Source: Poriferisodalis sp965203655 (lineage in GTDB: Bacteria; Actinomycetota; Acidimicrobiia; Acidimicrobiales; Poriferisodalaceae). Taken from it: a stretch of 64,000 nt of DNA. Below, in pieces: positions 49,467 through 57,626 of the stretch (position 1 is the stretch's first letter; each line of letters starts with the position of its first letter). Position numbers and translations under genes: made by a program. The stretch is from positions 62,001 through 126,000 of the forward strand of contig NZ_CBDBDD010000002.1 of NCBI RefSeq assembly GCF_965203655.1, written 5' to 3'. The notes beneath the pieces are model-generated. The model had not been told where the DNA came from. It saw nothing but the letters and a program-made list of their open reading frames with translations, and did no database searches.

Positions 49467-50027
49467 TCAGCGATGGCGACCGCCGACGTTGCGGATCTTC
49501 TTCTTGGCGCGTGCGCCCCGGTAGGCCGCACTTGAGGCTGCCCTCATGCCGCGGGGAGCGGCAGCGAGCCGCTCATCGGCCTCGTCGAGGTGGCGGTGGT
49601 AGCGGCGGTGCACCCACAGCCGCTCGCTGCCCACCTCGATCTGGCCCCACGCCGAGCCTCGCACGTTGAAGGGCTCGAAGCGCTCGACGCGGTCCAGCCG
49701 CTCGACGGGCTTGGCCGGCCGCAGCGCCCTGGTGCGCATCACCACGATGTCGGAGTCCGTGAACCCCAGCAGCCGGTATCGGGACATGCTGAGCACCGCG
49801 ACGGTCGCGAACACCGTCGTGGAGATCAGGCCGATCTGCAGCCACGGGAGGTTGACCGTGAGCAAGATGCCCACCAGCGCGCCGACGCCGATGACGAGCA
49901 GAGTGAATGGGTGCATCCCTCCCTGCGCGGGCACGAGTGCATGCAAGTGGTCGCCCTGATTCAAAAACTGCTCCGCAGGATGGGAACGGTCCCCTGTGCG
50001 CATTCGTTTCAGCAAGCCCACCCGCAC
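49467..50027 (-). CDS. Membrane protein with PH-like domain (conserved hypothetical)
   Basis: A protein of up to 186 residues with two adjacent hydrophobic segments (LLVIGVGALVGILLTV and IGLISTTVFATVAVLS, about 40-80). A small basic beta-rich region follows (MSRYRLLGFTDSDIVVMRTR, AWGQIEVGSERLWVH), then a very basic tail (RGARAKKKIRNVGGRHR). Similar short PH-like membrane proteins are common in actinobacteria; function unknown. An internal ATG is possible as the start. Confidence 0.65.
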   Translation of the reverse strand: MRVGLLKRMRTGDRSHPAEQFLNQGDHLHALVPAQGGMHPFTLLVIGVGALVGILLTVNLPWLQIGLISTTVFATVAVLSMSRYRLLGFTDSDIVVMRTRALRPAKPVERLDRVERFEPFNVRGSAWGQIEVGSERLWVHRRYHRHLDEADERLAAAPRGMRAASSAAYRGARAKKKIRNVGGRHR

Positions 50028-50079
50028 ATTGTGCCCGAAGCGCCGGTCTTCCCAGACAGGCGGTCGCCGCGGCGCCCGG

Positions 50080-50085
50080 TACCTT
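50080..50085 (+). promoter_or_regulatory. -10 hexamer of leaderless meaB promoter
   Basis: TACCTT, 7 nt before the ATG at 50093. Confidence 0.55.
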
Positions 50086-50092
50086 GCTTCCG

Positions 50093-51079
50093 ATGGCCGA
50101 AGCCGATGTCATCGAACTTGCTGCCGGTGTACGGGCGTGCGACCGCGCTGCCATCGGCCGGGCCATCACGCTGGTCGAGTCCCGGCTCACTGCCGATGCT
50201 GAACCGGCGCAGGAGCTGCTCGCCGAGCTGCTGGCCAATACCGGTGGCGCGCACCGGGTGGGCATCACCGGCGTTCCCGGCGTGGGCAAGAGCACTCTCA
50301 TCGAGACGCTCGGCACGATGCTCACCGGACAGGGTCACCGTGTCGCCGTGCTCGCCGTCGACCCGACGTCGGCGCTGCACGGAGGCTCCATCCTGGGCGA
50401 CAAGACCCGCATGACCGCGCTGGCCAATGATGCCGCCGCGTTCGTGCGGCCGTCGCCGACTGCTGGGCAGCTCGGCGGGGTGACGCGGGTGACCCGCGAG
50501 ACGATCCTGGTGCTTGAAGCCGCTGGTTTCGATGTGGTGCTCGTCGAGACCGTGGGCGTCGGCCAGTCGGAGACGGCCGTGGCCGACATGGTGGACTTCT
50601 TCGTCGTGCTGATGCTGCCGGGCGCCGGCGACGACCTGCAGGGCATCAAGAAGGGCATCCTGGAGATCGCGGATCTGATCGCAGTCAACAAGGCCGACGG
50701 CGACAACGTCGAGCGAGCCGGCATCGCGGCTCGCGACTACCGACTCGCGCTGCACATGACCCAGCCGGCGTCGCCGACTTGGACTCCCCCGGTGATCACC
50801 TGCTCAGGTCTGACCGCAGACGGCCTCGAGACGCTGTGGGACCACGTGGCCGAGCACCGCCGGCTCATGTCGGCATCGGGCGAGCTGGCAGCCCGCCGGG
50901 CGGACCAGCGGGTGCGCTGGATGCGCGCCATGCTGACTGAGCGCATGCGCGCACGGCTGACGACGCGTGCTCAGGACCTGCTGGCCGATCTCGAAGACGA
51001 GGTGCGAGCCGACCGGCTGACTCCAACAGCCGCAGTGGACCGGCTGATGACAGCCTTCGACGCGTCGACGACTGCCTAG
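50093..51079 (+). CDS. meaB: Methylmalonyl-CoA mutase-associated GTPase MeaB
   Basis: A G3E GTPase that loads and protects the B12 cofactor of MutAB. The 328-residue protein has the P-loop ITGVPGVGKST (about 60), the switch VLAVDPTSALHGGSILGDKTRM, VETVGVGQSE (Walker B region) and NKADGDN. It follows mutAB in the same direction after the convergent PH-like gene and has its own leaderless promoter. Confidence 0.95.
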   Translation: MAEADVIELAAGVRACDRAAIGRAITLVESRLTADAEPAQELLAELLANTGGAHRVGITGVPGVGKSTLIETLGTMLTGQGHRVAVLAVDPTSALHGGSILGDKTRMTALANDAAAFVRPSPTAGQLGGVTRVTRETILVLEAAGFDVVLVETVGVGQSETAVADMVDFFVVLMLPGAGDDLQGIKKGILEIADLIAVNKADGDNVERAGIAARDYRLALHMTQPASPTWTPPVITCSGLTADGLETLWDHVAEHRRLMSASGELAARRADQRVRWMRAMLTERMRARLTTRAQDLLADLEDEVRADRLTPTAAVDRLMTAFDASTTA

Positions 51080-51087
51080 TTCAAGAA

Positions 51088-51139
51088 TCCTCGTCGAAGG
51101 CGACCTCGCCTAGAAGTCCTCGTCGAAGGCGACCTCGCC
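51088..51139 (-). repeat. Tandem duplication of the nrdB gene end
   Basis: The 23-nt block TCCTCGTCGAAGGCGACCTC-GCC occurs at 51088-51110 and 51117-51139, 29 nt apart. On the minus strand the gene ends GEVAFDEDF-TAG; the second copy lies after the stop, shifted by one frame, and ends EDS-TGA. Confidence 0.8.
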
Positions 51140-52216
51140 TTCGATGCCGACCTGGTAGGCCGCGACGGTGCGCTCGAAGAAGTTCGTGAGCTCCTGCACG
51201 TCCTGCAGTTCCATGAACGAGAAGGGATTCTTGGAGCCGAAGTTCTTCGGCAGCCCGAGCTGAGCCAGCCGCTGGTCGGCCACGAACTCCAAGTAGGACC
51301 GAGTGTCGGCGACGGACATGCCCGCCACGCCACCCGACAGCACGTCGCGCGCAAACTGCGTCTCGACGTCGACCGCCTCGACGATCATCTCGCGGATCCG
51401 ATCGGCGAGGTCCTGGTCGAACAGGTCGGGTTCCTCGGAACGGATCGTGCGCACCACCTCGAACGCGAAGTTCATGTGCGCTGACTCGTCACGGAACACC
51501 CAGTTCGTGCCGGCCGCCAGGCCGTTCAGCAAGCCCTTCGACCGCAGGAAATAGACGTAGGCGAACGCCGCGAAGAAGAACAACCCCTCGATGCACGCCG
51601 CGAAGCAGATGAGATTCAGCAGGAACGCCTTGCGGTGCTCGACGGTGGAGAGCTGATCGAGCGACCACACGCTGTCCATCCAGCGGAAGCAGAAATCAGC
51701 CTTGGCGGCAATGGAGGGAATGTTCTCGATGGCCGAGAACGCCGCCGCTCGCTCGTCGAGATCTGGGATGTAGTGATCGAGCAGCGTCAGGTAGAACTGC
51801 ACGTGCAGCGCTTCCTCGTACAGCTGCCTGCTCAGGTACATGCGAGCTTCGGGGCTGTTGATGTGCTGGTAGAGGTTCAGCACCAGGTTGTTGGCGACAA
51901 TGGAGTCGCCGGTGGCGAAGAACGCCACGAGCCGGTTGATGAGGTGCCGCTCGGCCGGCGCCAGCTTGCGGTTGAGATCAACGATGTCGTCGGAGAAATC
52001 GATTTCCTCGACCGTCCACGTGTTGCGGATGGCGTCGCGGTACATGTCGAAGAACTGCGGGTACCGCATCGGGCGCAATGTCAACTCGAAGCCCGGCTCC
52101 AAAATGTTGCCGCGCTTCGGCGACCCGTCGCCAACGGAGTCGGCTTGGCGGGCGCCATCGGGCACCGGGTCGCTGAGGGGTGGGGTGAATTCGGGCTCTG
52201 GCTGGACAAGTGCCAT
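51110..52216 (-). CDS. nrdB: Ribonucleotide reductase class I, beta (radical) subunit
   Basis: Provides the radical for deoxyribonucleotide synthesis. The 368-residue ferritin-like protein has the metal ligands in YEEALHVQFYLTLLD (also the radical Tyr) and DESAHMNFAFEV. The acidic C-terminus, ending GEVAFDEDF, is the tail that docks to NrdA. GAGGATCC precedes the ATG. It lies 43 nt after nrdA on the same strand. Its end is duplicated beyond the stop. Confidence 0.95.
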   Translation of the reverse strand: MALVQPEPEFTPPLSDPVPDGARQADSVGDGSPKRGNILEPGFELTLRPMRYPQFFDMYRDAIRNTWTVEEIDFSDDIVDLNRKLAPAERHLINRLVAFFATGDSIVANNLVLNLYQHINSPEARMYLSRQLYEEALHVQFYLTLLDHYIPDLDERAAAFSAIENIPSIAAKADFCFRWMDSVWSLDQLSTVEHRKAFLLNLICFAACIEGLFFFAAFAYVYFLRSKGLLNGLAAGTNWVFRDESAHMNFAFEVVRTIRSEEPDLFDQDLADRIREMIVEAVDVETQFARDVLSGGVAGMSVADTRSYLEFVADQRLAQLGLPKNFGSKNPFSFMELQDVQELTNFFERTVAAYQVGIEGEVAFDEDF

Positions 52217-52259
52217 GAGGATCCTCTGTCGGTCGTGGGCCTCTTGGTGTCAGCGACGC

Positions 52260-54770
52260 CTATTCGCAGGCTTCGCAGGTTTCGGGGTTCTCCAGCGAGC
52301 ACGCCACGGCCTCGGCGGCGGCTGTGTCGATGACCGCGACGGCCGAGCCTGCCGCGGCTGGGTCGGGCATGGTCGACACGGTCGCCTCCGTTGCAGTGCC
52401 GCCGTTGGGCTGGCCGCCATTGCGCTGCGTGCCATTGCTGGGAGATGCACTGTCAGTCGTGGTCTGGTTGATGCGGGTAGCCGGCCGGGAGCGCAGGTAG
52501 TACGTCGTCTTCAGGCCCGATTTCCAGGCGTGCATGTACATCGAGGAGAGCTTCCCGATGTTGGGGCTCTCCATGAACAGGTTCAACGACTGGCTCTGGT
52601 CGATGAACGCGCCGCGTGCAGCAGCCATATCGATGAGCGCTCGCTGGGGCAGCTCCCACGCCGTGCGATACACCGAGCGCAGGTCGTCGGGGATCTCCGC
52701 GATGGCCTGCACCGAGCCCTCGGCCATCTTGATCTTGTTGGCCATGGCCTCGCTCCACAGGCCGCGCTGTTGCAGTTCGCGCACCAGGTAGCGATTGATC
52801 TGCATGAACTCGCCCGAGAGCGTCTCTCGCTTGAACAGGTTCGACACCTGCGGTTCGATGCACTCGTAGCAGCCAGCGATGGACGCAATGGTGGCGGTGG
52901 GCGCAACGGCGACCAGCAGCGAGTTGCGCAGCCCGTGCTGGCCGATCCGCTCGCGCAGCTCGGCCCAGCGCTGGGGCTGGGACGGCTCGATGCCCCACAG
53001 GTCGAACTGCAGCTCTCCCGCCGCGGCTCGCGTCTGGTCGAACGCGCCGTGCGGCCCGTATTGGCGAGCCAGCTCGCAGCTCGACCAGACTGCCCAGTAG
53101 TAGATCTCCTCGGCGATTCGGGCCGCGACCTCGACCGCCTCAGGCGAGTCGAACGCCAGATTGAGCTGGAAGAACACGTCCTGCAGGCCCATGACGCCGA
53201 GCCCGACCGGACGCCAGCGCTCGTTCGATCGGGCCGCCTCGGGCGTCGGGTAGTAGTTGATGTCGATGACGCGGTCCAGATACGGCACCGCGGTGCGCAC
53301 GACCTCTCCCAGCGCGTCGTAGTCGATGGCGCCGTCCCGCACGAACTTGGCGAGATTGACCGAGCCGAGATTGCAGACCGCCGTCTCGGCGTTGCTGGTG
53401 ACCTCGAGGATCTCCGTGCACAGGTTCGACAGGTGGATGACGTTGCCGGGCTCGCCGGTCTGGTTGGACTTGGCGTTCGAGGCGTCCTTGAAGGTCATCC
53501 AGCCGTTGCCGGTCTGCGCCAGCGTGCGCATCATGCGGCTGTACAGCTCGCGGGCCGACACCTGCCGCTCGTACAGGCTGGCCGCCTCGGCCTCGCGGTA
53601 CGCATCGGTGAACTCGTCGCCGTACAGGTCGGTGAGATGGGGCACCCGCTTGGGATCGAACAGCGACCACTGCCAGTCGTTCTCGACCCGGCGCATGAAC
53701 TCATCAGGCACCCAGTTCGCCAGGTTCAGGTTGTGGGTGCGCCGGGCATGGTCGCCAGTGGAGTCCTTCAGCTCCAAGAACTCCTCGATGTCGGCGTGCC
53801 ACGACTCGAGATACACGCACGCAGCGCCCTTGCGCCGACCGCCCTGGTTCACCGCCGCAACCGACGAGTCGAGCGTCTTGAGCCACGGCACGATGCCGTT
53901 CGACAAGCCGTTGGTGCCGCTGATCAGCGAGCCGCGCGACCGCACCCGGTGCCAGCCCACGCCGATGCCGCCGGCAAACTTCGACAGCTTGGCGATGTCG
54001 GAATAGCGGTCGTAGATGCCTTCGAGCGAATCAGTCGGGCTGTCGAGCAGGTAGCACGACGACATCTGTGGGTGGGCCGTACCCGAGTTGAACAGCGTGG
54101 GCGACGACGGCAGGTAGCGCAGGCTGGAGATGAGCTCATAGAACGCGATGGCCTCTTCAGCGGTCTGCGACAGACCGCAGGCAACGCGGAGCAGGAAGTA
54201 CTGCGGGTTCTCGATGACCGTCCGGCGCTGCGGATGCCGCAGCAGGTAGCGGTCGTACACGGTGCGCAACCCGAAGAACTCGAAGTCGCCGTTGCGCTGC
54301 GCTATGACTGCATCGTTGAGCTTGCGGGCGTTTGCGGCGACGAATGCCACCACATCGGGATGGATGAGCCCGCACTCGCCGCCCTCGGAGATGGACTGGC
54401 TGAACGAGTAGATGTTCTGGTTCTGGACTTCCTTGTCGATATAGGTGGCCAGCAAGCGGGCGGCCAGCTTCGAATAGTTCGGTTCCTCAGAGATCAGCGC
54501 AGCGGCCGTGCGAATCGACAGCTCGTCGAGCTCGGTGGTGGTGGCACCGTCATGAAGTCCCGAGATGGTCCGCGTCGCGACTCGCATCGGGTCGACGCCG
54601 GCCAGCTCAGTAGCACAGCGTTCGACGGCGCGGACGATCTTGTTGACGTCAACGGCTTGCATGGAGCCGTCGCGCTTCTGCACGCGCATGCCGGGCGTCT
54701 CGGCTGCATCAGCGTGATGCGCAGTGTCGGCTGCAGCGGTGTCGGCTGCAGATGCATCGGTGATGCTCAT
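52260..54770 (-). CDS. nrdA: Ribonucleotide reductase class I, alpha subunit
   Basis: Reduces ribonucleoside diphosphates. The 836-residue enzyme has a short Ala-rich leader and an ATP cone (VQKRDGSMQAVDVNKIVRAV, about 30-115). The catalytic Cys lies in QMSSCYLLDSPTDS, the N-C-E motif in HLSNLCTEILE and the second site in NLGSVNLAKF. The C-terminal redox tail ends ETCEACE (CxxC). ATG 54770 is chosen. Upstream lie a TTACACAGGTGTGA palindrome and a possible B12-box-like sequence. Confidence 0.95.
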   Translation of the reverse strand: MSITDASAADTAAADTAHHADAAETPGMRVQKRDGSMQAVDVNKIVRAVERCATELAGVDPMRVATRTISGLHDGATTTELDELSIRTAAALISEEPNYSKLAARLLATYIDKEVQNQNIYSFSQSISEGGECGLIHPDVVAFVAANARKLNDAVIAQRNGDFEFFGLRTVYDRYLLRHPQRRTVIENPQYFLLRVACGLSQTAEEAIAFYELISSLRYLPSSPTLFNSGTAHPQMSSCYLLDSPTDSLEGIYDRYSDIAKLSKFAGGIGVGWHRVRSRGSLISGTNGLSNGIVPWLKTLDSSVAAVNQGGRRKGAACVYLESWHADIEEFLELKDSTGDHARRTHNLNLANWVPDEFMRRVENDWQWSLFDPKRVPHLTDLYGDEFTDAYREAEAASLYERQVSARELYSRMMRTLAQTGNGWMTFKDASNAKSNQTGEPGNVIHLSNLCTEILEVTSNAETAVCNLGSVNLAKFVRDGAIDYDALGEVVRTAVPYLDRVIDINYYPTPEAARSNERWRPVGLGVMGLQDVFFQLNLAFDSPEAVEVAARIAEEIYYWAVWSSCELARQYGPHGAFDQTRAAAGELQFDLWGIEPSQPQRWAELRERIGQHGLRNSLLVAVAPTATIASIAGCYECIEPQVSNLFKRETLSGEFMQINRYLVRELQQRGLWSEAMANKIKMAEGSVQAIAEIPDDLRSVYRTAWELPQRALIDMAAARGAFIDQSQSLNLFMESPNIGKLSSMYMHAWKSGLKTTYYLRSRPATRINQTTTDSASPSNGTQRNGGQPNGGTATEATVSTMPDPAAAGSAVAVIDTAAAEAVACSLENPETCEACE

Positions 54771-54828
54771 CTGCCGACGCCTTGGCATAGGCAGGCACCG
54801 AGGTGCGCTGTGCGACGTGTGGTGATCA

Positions 54829-54868
54829 TGCCGGTCTCCGTCCCTCTCATCCCGCCGAATGCAGTGCC
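54829..54868 (-). promoter_or_regulatory. Possible B12-box-like leader element of nrdA
   Basis: In the 312-nt gap between nrdA and the reductase gene, the minus strand carries GGCACTG and, about 20 nt later, GGACGGAGACCGGCA. These resemble the CACTG and AGnCnGGAGACCnGCC parts of cobalamin riboswitches. The canonical middle parts are not seen, so this is weak. Confidence 0.2.
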
Positions 54869-54918
54869 GTCTCGAGTGCTTGGGAGCTACGGCACCTGCT
54901 CGAATCACACTGTCGTAG

Positions 54919-54932
54919 TTACACAGGTGTGA
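54919..54932. promoter_or_regulatory. Palindromic operator candidate upstream of nrdA
   Basis: TTACACAGGTGTGA is a 14-nt near-palindrome next to an A/T-rich -10-like TATAAAT on the minus strand (near 54939-54945). NrdR-type or other repressor binding is possible. It is also on the side of the reductase gene at 55083. Confidence 0.35.
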
Positions 54933-55082
54933 GGAACATTTATAGCGCGGACTGGCCGTCGCAGCGAACCTTGGCCCGATCCCTTGCCAACTGGCGGAGT
55001 ACGAGGCCGCTGCCGGCGCGCCGTCGCGCGCTGCGCCCGCACTGACAGCCTTCTTTCGCCTCGGAGATGACACACTTCTGGC

Positions 55083-56342
55083 GTGTCGAATTCCCCGAAA
55101 CGCATAGTCGTCGTCGGTGCGTCGCTGGCAGGGGCGCGCGCGGTGCACAGCGTGCGCGCTGCGGGTCATGACGGGCCGCTGACGCTCATCGGTGCCGAGC
55201 CGCATCTCCCCTACGACCGGCCGCCGCTGTCGAAGGAATTCCTGACCGGTGAGGGCGACCCCAGCTCGCTGGCCCTCGACCAAGACGGTGCCTACGACGA
55301 CCTCGACGTGAAGGTCATGCTGAGCACCCACGCGGTGGGGCTCGACGTGGCGGCTCGAACGGTCGCTGTCGCCCCGGCGGCAGGCGGCAACGCCGAGACA
55401 GTGCCATTCGACGGCCTCGTCATCGCGACCGGCGCGGCGGCCCGGTCGTTGCCGGGCACTGAGGGCATCAGGGGCGTCCACACGCTGCGGACCCTCGACG
55501 ACGCGCAGGCCATCCGCGACGGTCTGCGGGCCGGCGCGCGAGTCGCTGTGGTGGGCGGCGGGTTCATCGGTTCGGAGGTGGCAGCCTCGGCCAAGGCCCG
55601 GGGCTGCGAAGTCACCGTGATCGAGGCAGCCAGCGCACCGCTGGTGCGCGGGCTCGGCGCGCAGATGGGCACGCGGGTCGGTGCGCTGCACGGCCACAAC
55701 GGCGTGGAGCTGCGGCTCGGTGTCGGCGTGGAGGGCGTGCTGGGCGCTGAGCGATCCGAAGCGGTCGCCATGGCAGACGGCAGCCGCGTCCCTGCTGATC
55801 TGGTGGTCATCGGCATCGGGGTGGTGCCCAACACGGCGTGGCTGGAAGGCTCGGGACTGCAGATCGACAACGGCGTGGTGTGCGATGACACGCTGTGCTG
55901 CGGGCCCGAAGGCATCTACGCCGTGGGCGATGTCGCGCGTGCGCCCAATGGCTGGCTGGGGCCGTTAGCGGAGGCCGGACCGGTCCGGGTCGAGCACTGG
56001 ACCGCAGCGGTGGAGCACGGCATGGCGGTGGGCCGCAACCTGGTGGCGCCCGCGGAAGCACAGCCGTACAGCTCGGTTCCGTTCGTGTGGTCCGACCAGT
56101 ACGACGCCCGCATCCAGATCGCCGGACATCCCGATGCCGACGACGACGTGGAGGTGCTCGTCGGATCGGCTGAAGGCGGTTCCAACTCAGATCGCTCGTT
56201 CTTGGCCGGTTACCGGCGCAATGGCCACCTGAGCGCGGTGATGGCGCTCGACGCGATCAGGCCGTTCGTGCGATTCCGCCGCCTGCTGGCCAACCACCCC
56301 ACGTGGGACGAGGCGCTGGAGCTCGCCGCCACGCTGAACTGA
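55083..56342 (+). CDS. FAD-dependent ferredoxin/rubredoxin reductase-like oxidoreductase
   Basis: A 419-residue flavoprotein of the oxygenase-coupled ferredoxin reductase family. It has the FAD site IVVVGASLAGARAV, PYDRPPLSKEFL, the NAD(P) site VAVVGGGFIGSEVAA, the second FAD motif YAVGDVARAP and the C-terminal PFVWSDQYDARIQIAG. It may pass electrons to an oxygenase or P450; the Rieske oxygenase at 25 kb is one possible partner. GTG start. Confidence 0.9.
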   Translation: MSNSPKRIVVVGASLAGARAVHSVRAAGHDGPLTLIGAEPHLPYDRPPLSKEFLTGEGDPSSLALDQDGAYDDLDVKVMLSTHAVGLDVAARTVAVAPAAGGNAETVPFDGLVIATGAAARSLPGTEGIRGVHTLRTLDDAQAIRDGLRAGARVAVVGGGFIGSEVAASAKARGCEVTVIEAASAPLVRGLGAQMGTRVGALHGHNGVELRLGVGVEGVLGAERSEAVAMADGSRVPADLVVIGIGVVPNTAWLEGSGLQIDNGVVCDDTLCCGPEGIYAVGDVARAPNGWLGPLAEAGPVRVEHWTAAVEHGMAVGRNLVAPAEAQPYSSVPFVWSDQYDARIQIAGHPDADDDVEVLVGSAEGGSNSDRSFLAGYRRNGHLSAVMALDAIRPFVRFRRLLANHPTWDEALELAATLN

Positions 56343-56355
56343 TCGGCTCAGCCTC

Positions 56356-56727
56356 TTAGGTGATGGTCTGGTCCACCTCGTCACGCTCGGCATAGAAGCT
56401 CATCAGCCCTGCGATCTCGGCCATCTCGGGGATCGGATCGGGATAGGACCACACGACGTCGTCGTAGCTCTGACCGTTGACTGCTACTGACCAGTAGCTG
56501 GCATCGCCCTTCCACGGTCAATGAGTGGACAGCACGGTCGGGTGCAGCAGCTCCATCTTCACGTCTGAAACCGGCAGGTAGTGGCGCGGCGGGAGCCGAC
56601 CCTCGGTCAGGACCAGCGCTGCATTCGACTCGGCCACGACCACGCCGTCCACCCGGACGGTGACCTGCCCTGGTTCCTGCACGACCGAAATCTCGGGCTT
56701 GCGATGTTCAGTTGCCGTCTCGCTCAT
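56356..56727 (-). CDS. DUF427 protein with selenocysteine at codon 70
   Basis: A 123-residue DUF427 protein of unknown function. The frame begins at ATG 56727 (GGGGAG 6 nt upstream), reads LLHPTVLSTH, then TGA at 56520-56518, then PWKGDASYWSVAVNGQ. It continues with VVWSYPDPIPEMAEIAG and SFYAERDEV to TAA 56356-56358. In DUF427 the conserved motif is TxCPYKGxASYW, so TGA replaces the invariant Cys. Everything after it is conserved and ends normally. A GGUC-loop hairpin follows at SECIS distance. I know no reported Sec form of this family, but could not search. Confidence 0.85.
56483..56498 (-). promoter_or_regulatory. Bacterial SECIS hairpin of the DUF427 gene
   Basis: On the minus strand GCTACT pairs with AGTAGC (6 bp) around the loop GGTC, the same loop as in the ArsC-like gene. 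The loop starts 26 nt after the TGA. Confidence 0.75.
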
Positions 56728-56832
56728 CAGCGCTCCCCTTCGCCGGCGGTGTGTCGCTGTAGGGCACATCATGGCACCGAGCTTCCTGACGAGAGGGCGT
56801 TCGCTGCGCCGGACGCCCTGTTCGAGCGCAGA

Positions 56833-57441
56833 TCAGTTGATGATCTTGAGGCCGAGCAACTCGCACAGATAGGGATGCTGGCGGCGGATGCGCTGCTCCA
56901 CCGCTTCCATCCTCACGTCGTCGTTGAGTGCCTGCAGCAGCAGGAGCTCGAATGCCGGCAGTTCCAGGCTCCCGCCGACCCGCTCAAGGAAGCCGATCAC
57001 CGCGTCGGCGCCCGATCGTTCTTGGAATCGCCGCAGGGCTGCGTCGTCAGTGCCCATGATCTCGCACGAGCTGAAGTAGATGATCCGACCGCCGGCCCGC
57101 CCGTCGAGCACCTCGGCCAGCTCGGGGAGGGTCACCTTGGTCGAGCCGCTCAGCCAGAGCTCTCCAGGCTTTCCGTGAAAGCCGAAGTGCCCGATCTGGT
57201 ACTCCCGGTAGCGCTGCTGGGTCCACTTGCGGACGTAGTAGAACAGCTCGGGCGCCGTGCCGATGTCACGCCGGATGAACTTCAGGCCGCTGAGTTCGCG
57301 CACGGTCTGAAGCAGCGTGGCCACGCCGAACTGCTGGCGGAGATCCGCATCGGAGTCGTCGCCTTCGAATGCGAAGACACCTGTGGCGAGCCGCCGCGGC
57401 GCGCCCCCGCCGGGAGCGGCCGCGGGCACATCGTTCACCAT
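56833..57441 (-). CDS. Caspase/CHAT-like (clan CD) His-Cys protein, candidate
   Basis: A 202-residue protein with a possible His-Cys dyad: HFGFHGKPGELWLS (His) and, after a predicted helix and strand, IIYFSSCEIMG (Cys). This order and spacing fit the caspase-haemoglobinase fold of clan CD. The family name I would attach is uncertain. No effector, NACHT or repeat domain is fused to it. GAGG lies 6-7 nt before ATG 57441. A cell-death or signalling protease is possible, unproven. Confidence 0.55.
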   Translation of the reverse strand: MVNDVPAAAPGGGAPRRLATGVFAFEGDDSDADLRQQFGVATLLQTVRELSGLKFIRRDIGTAPELFYYVRKWTQQRYREYQIGHFGFHGKPGELWLSGSTKVTLPELAEVLDGRAGGRIIYFSSCEIMGTDDAALRRFQERSGADAVIGFLERVGGSLELPAFELLLLQALNDDVRMEAVEQRIRRQHPYLCELLGLKIIN

Positions 57442-57613
57442 GACCATCCTCGCTGTGGTCGGGCTGAGAGTAAGGCACGACCCGACGCGGTGCTCGGCGG
57501 GCGCACAGCGGGCCGCTCAGAAACCATGCGCTTCGCTTGACGCGACCTGGTCCGTCGCCGCCACGCCTGAGTCACCGGGCTTCGCCATGCCCAAATATGC
57601 GGTATATGTGCAT

Positions 57614-57619
57614 TACGTT
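57614..57619 (+). promoter_or_regulatory. -10 hexamer of leaderless protease promoter
   Basis: TACGTT in an A/T-rich stretch, 7 nt before the GTG at 57627. Confidence 0.5.
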
Positions 57620-57626
57620 CTAATTC

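Noticed and set aside
54771..55697. N-terminal extension of nrdA into the reductase gene
   Set aside because: The open frame continues, but it lies antisense to the FAD reductase and lacks RNR similarity; the ATP cone begins shortly after ATG 54770.
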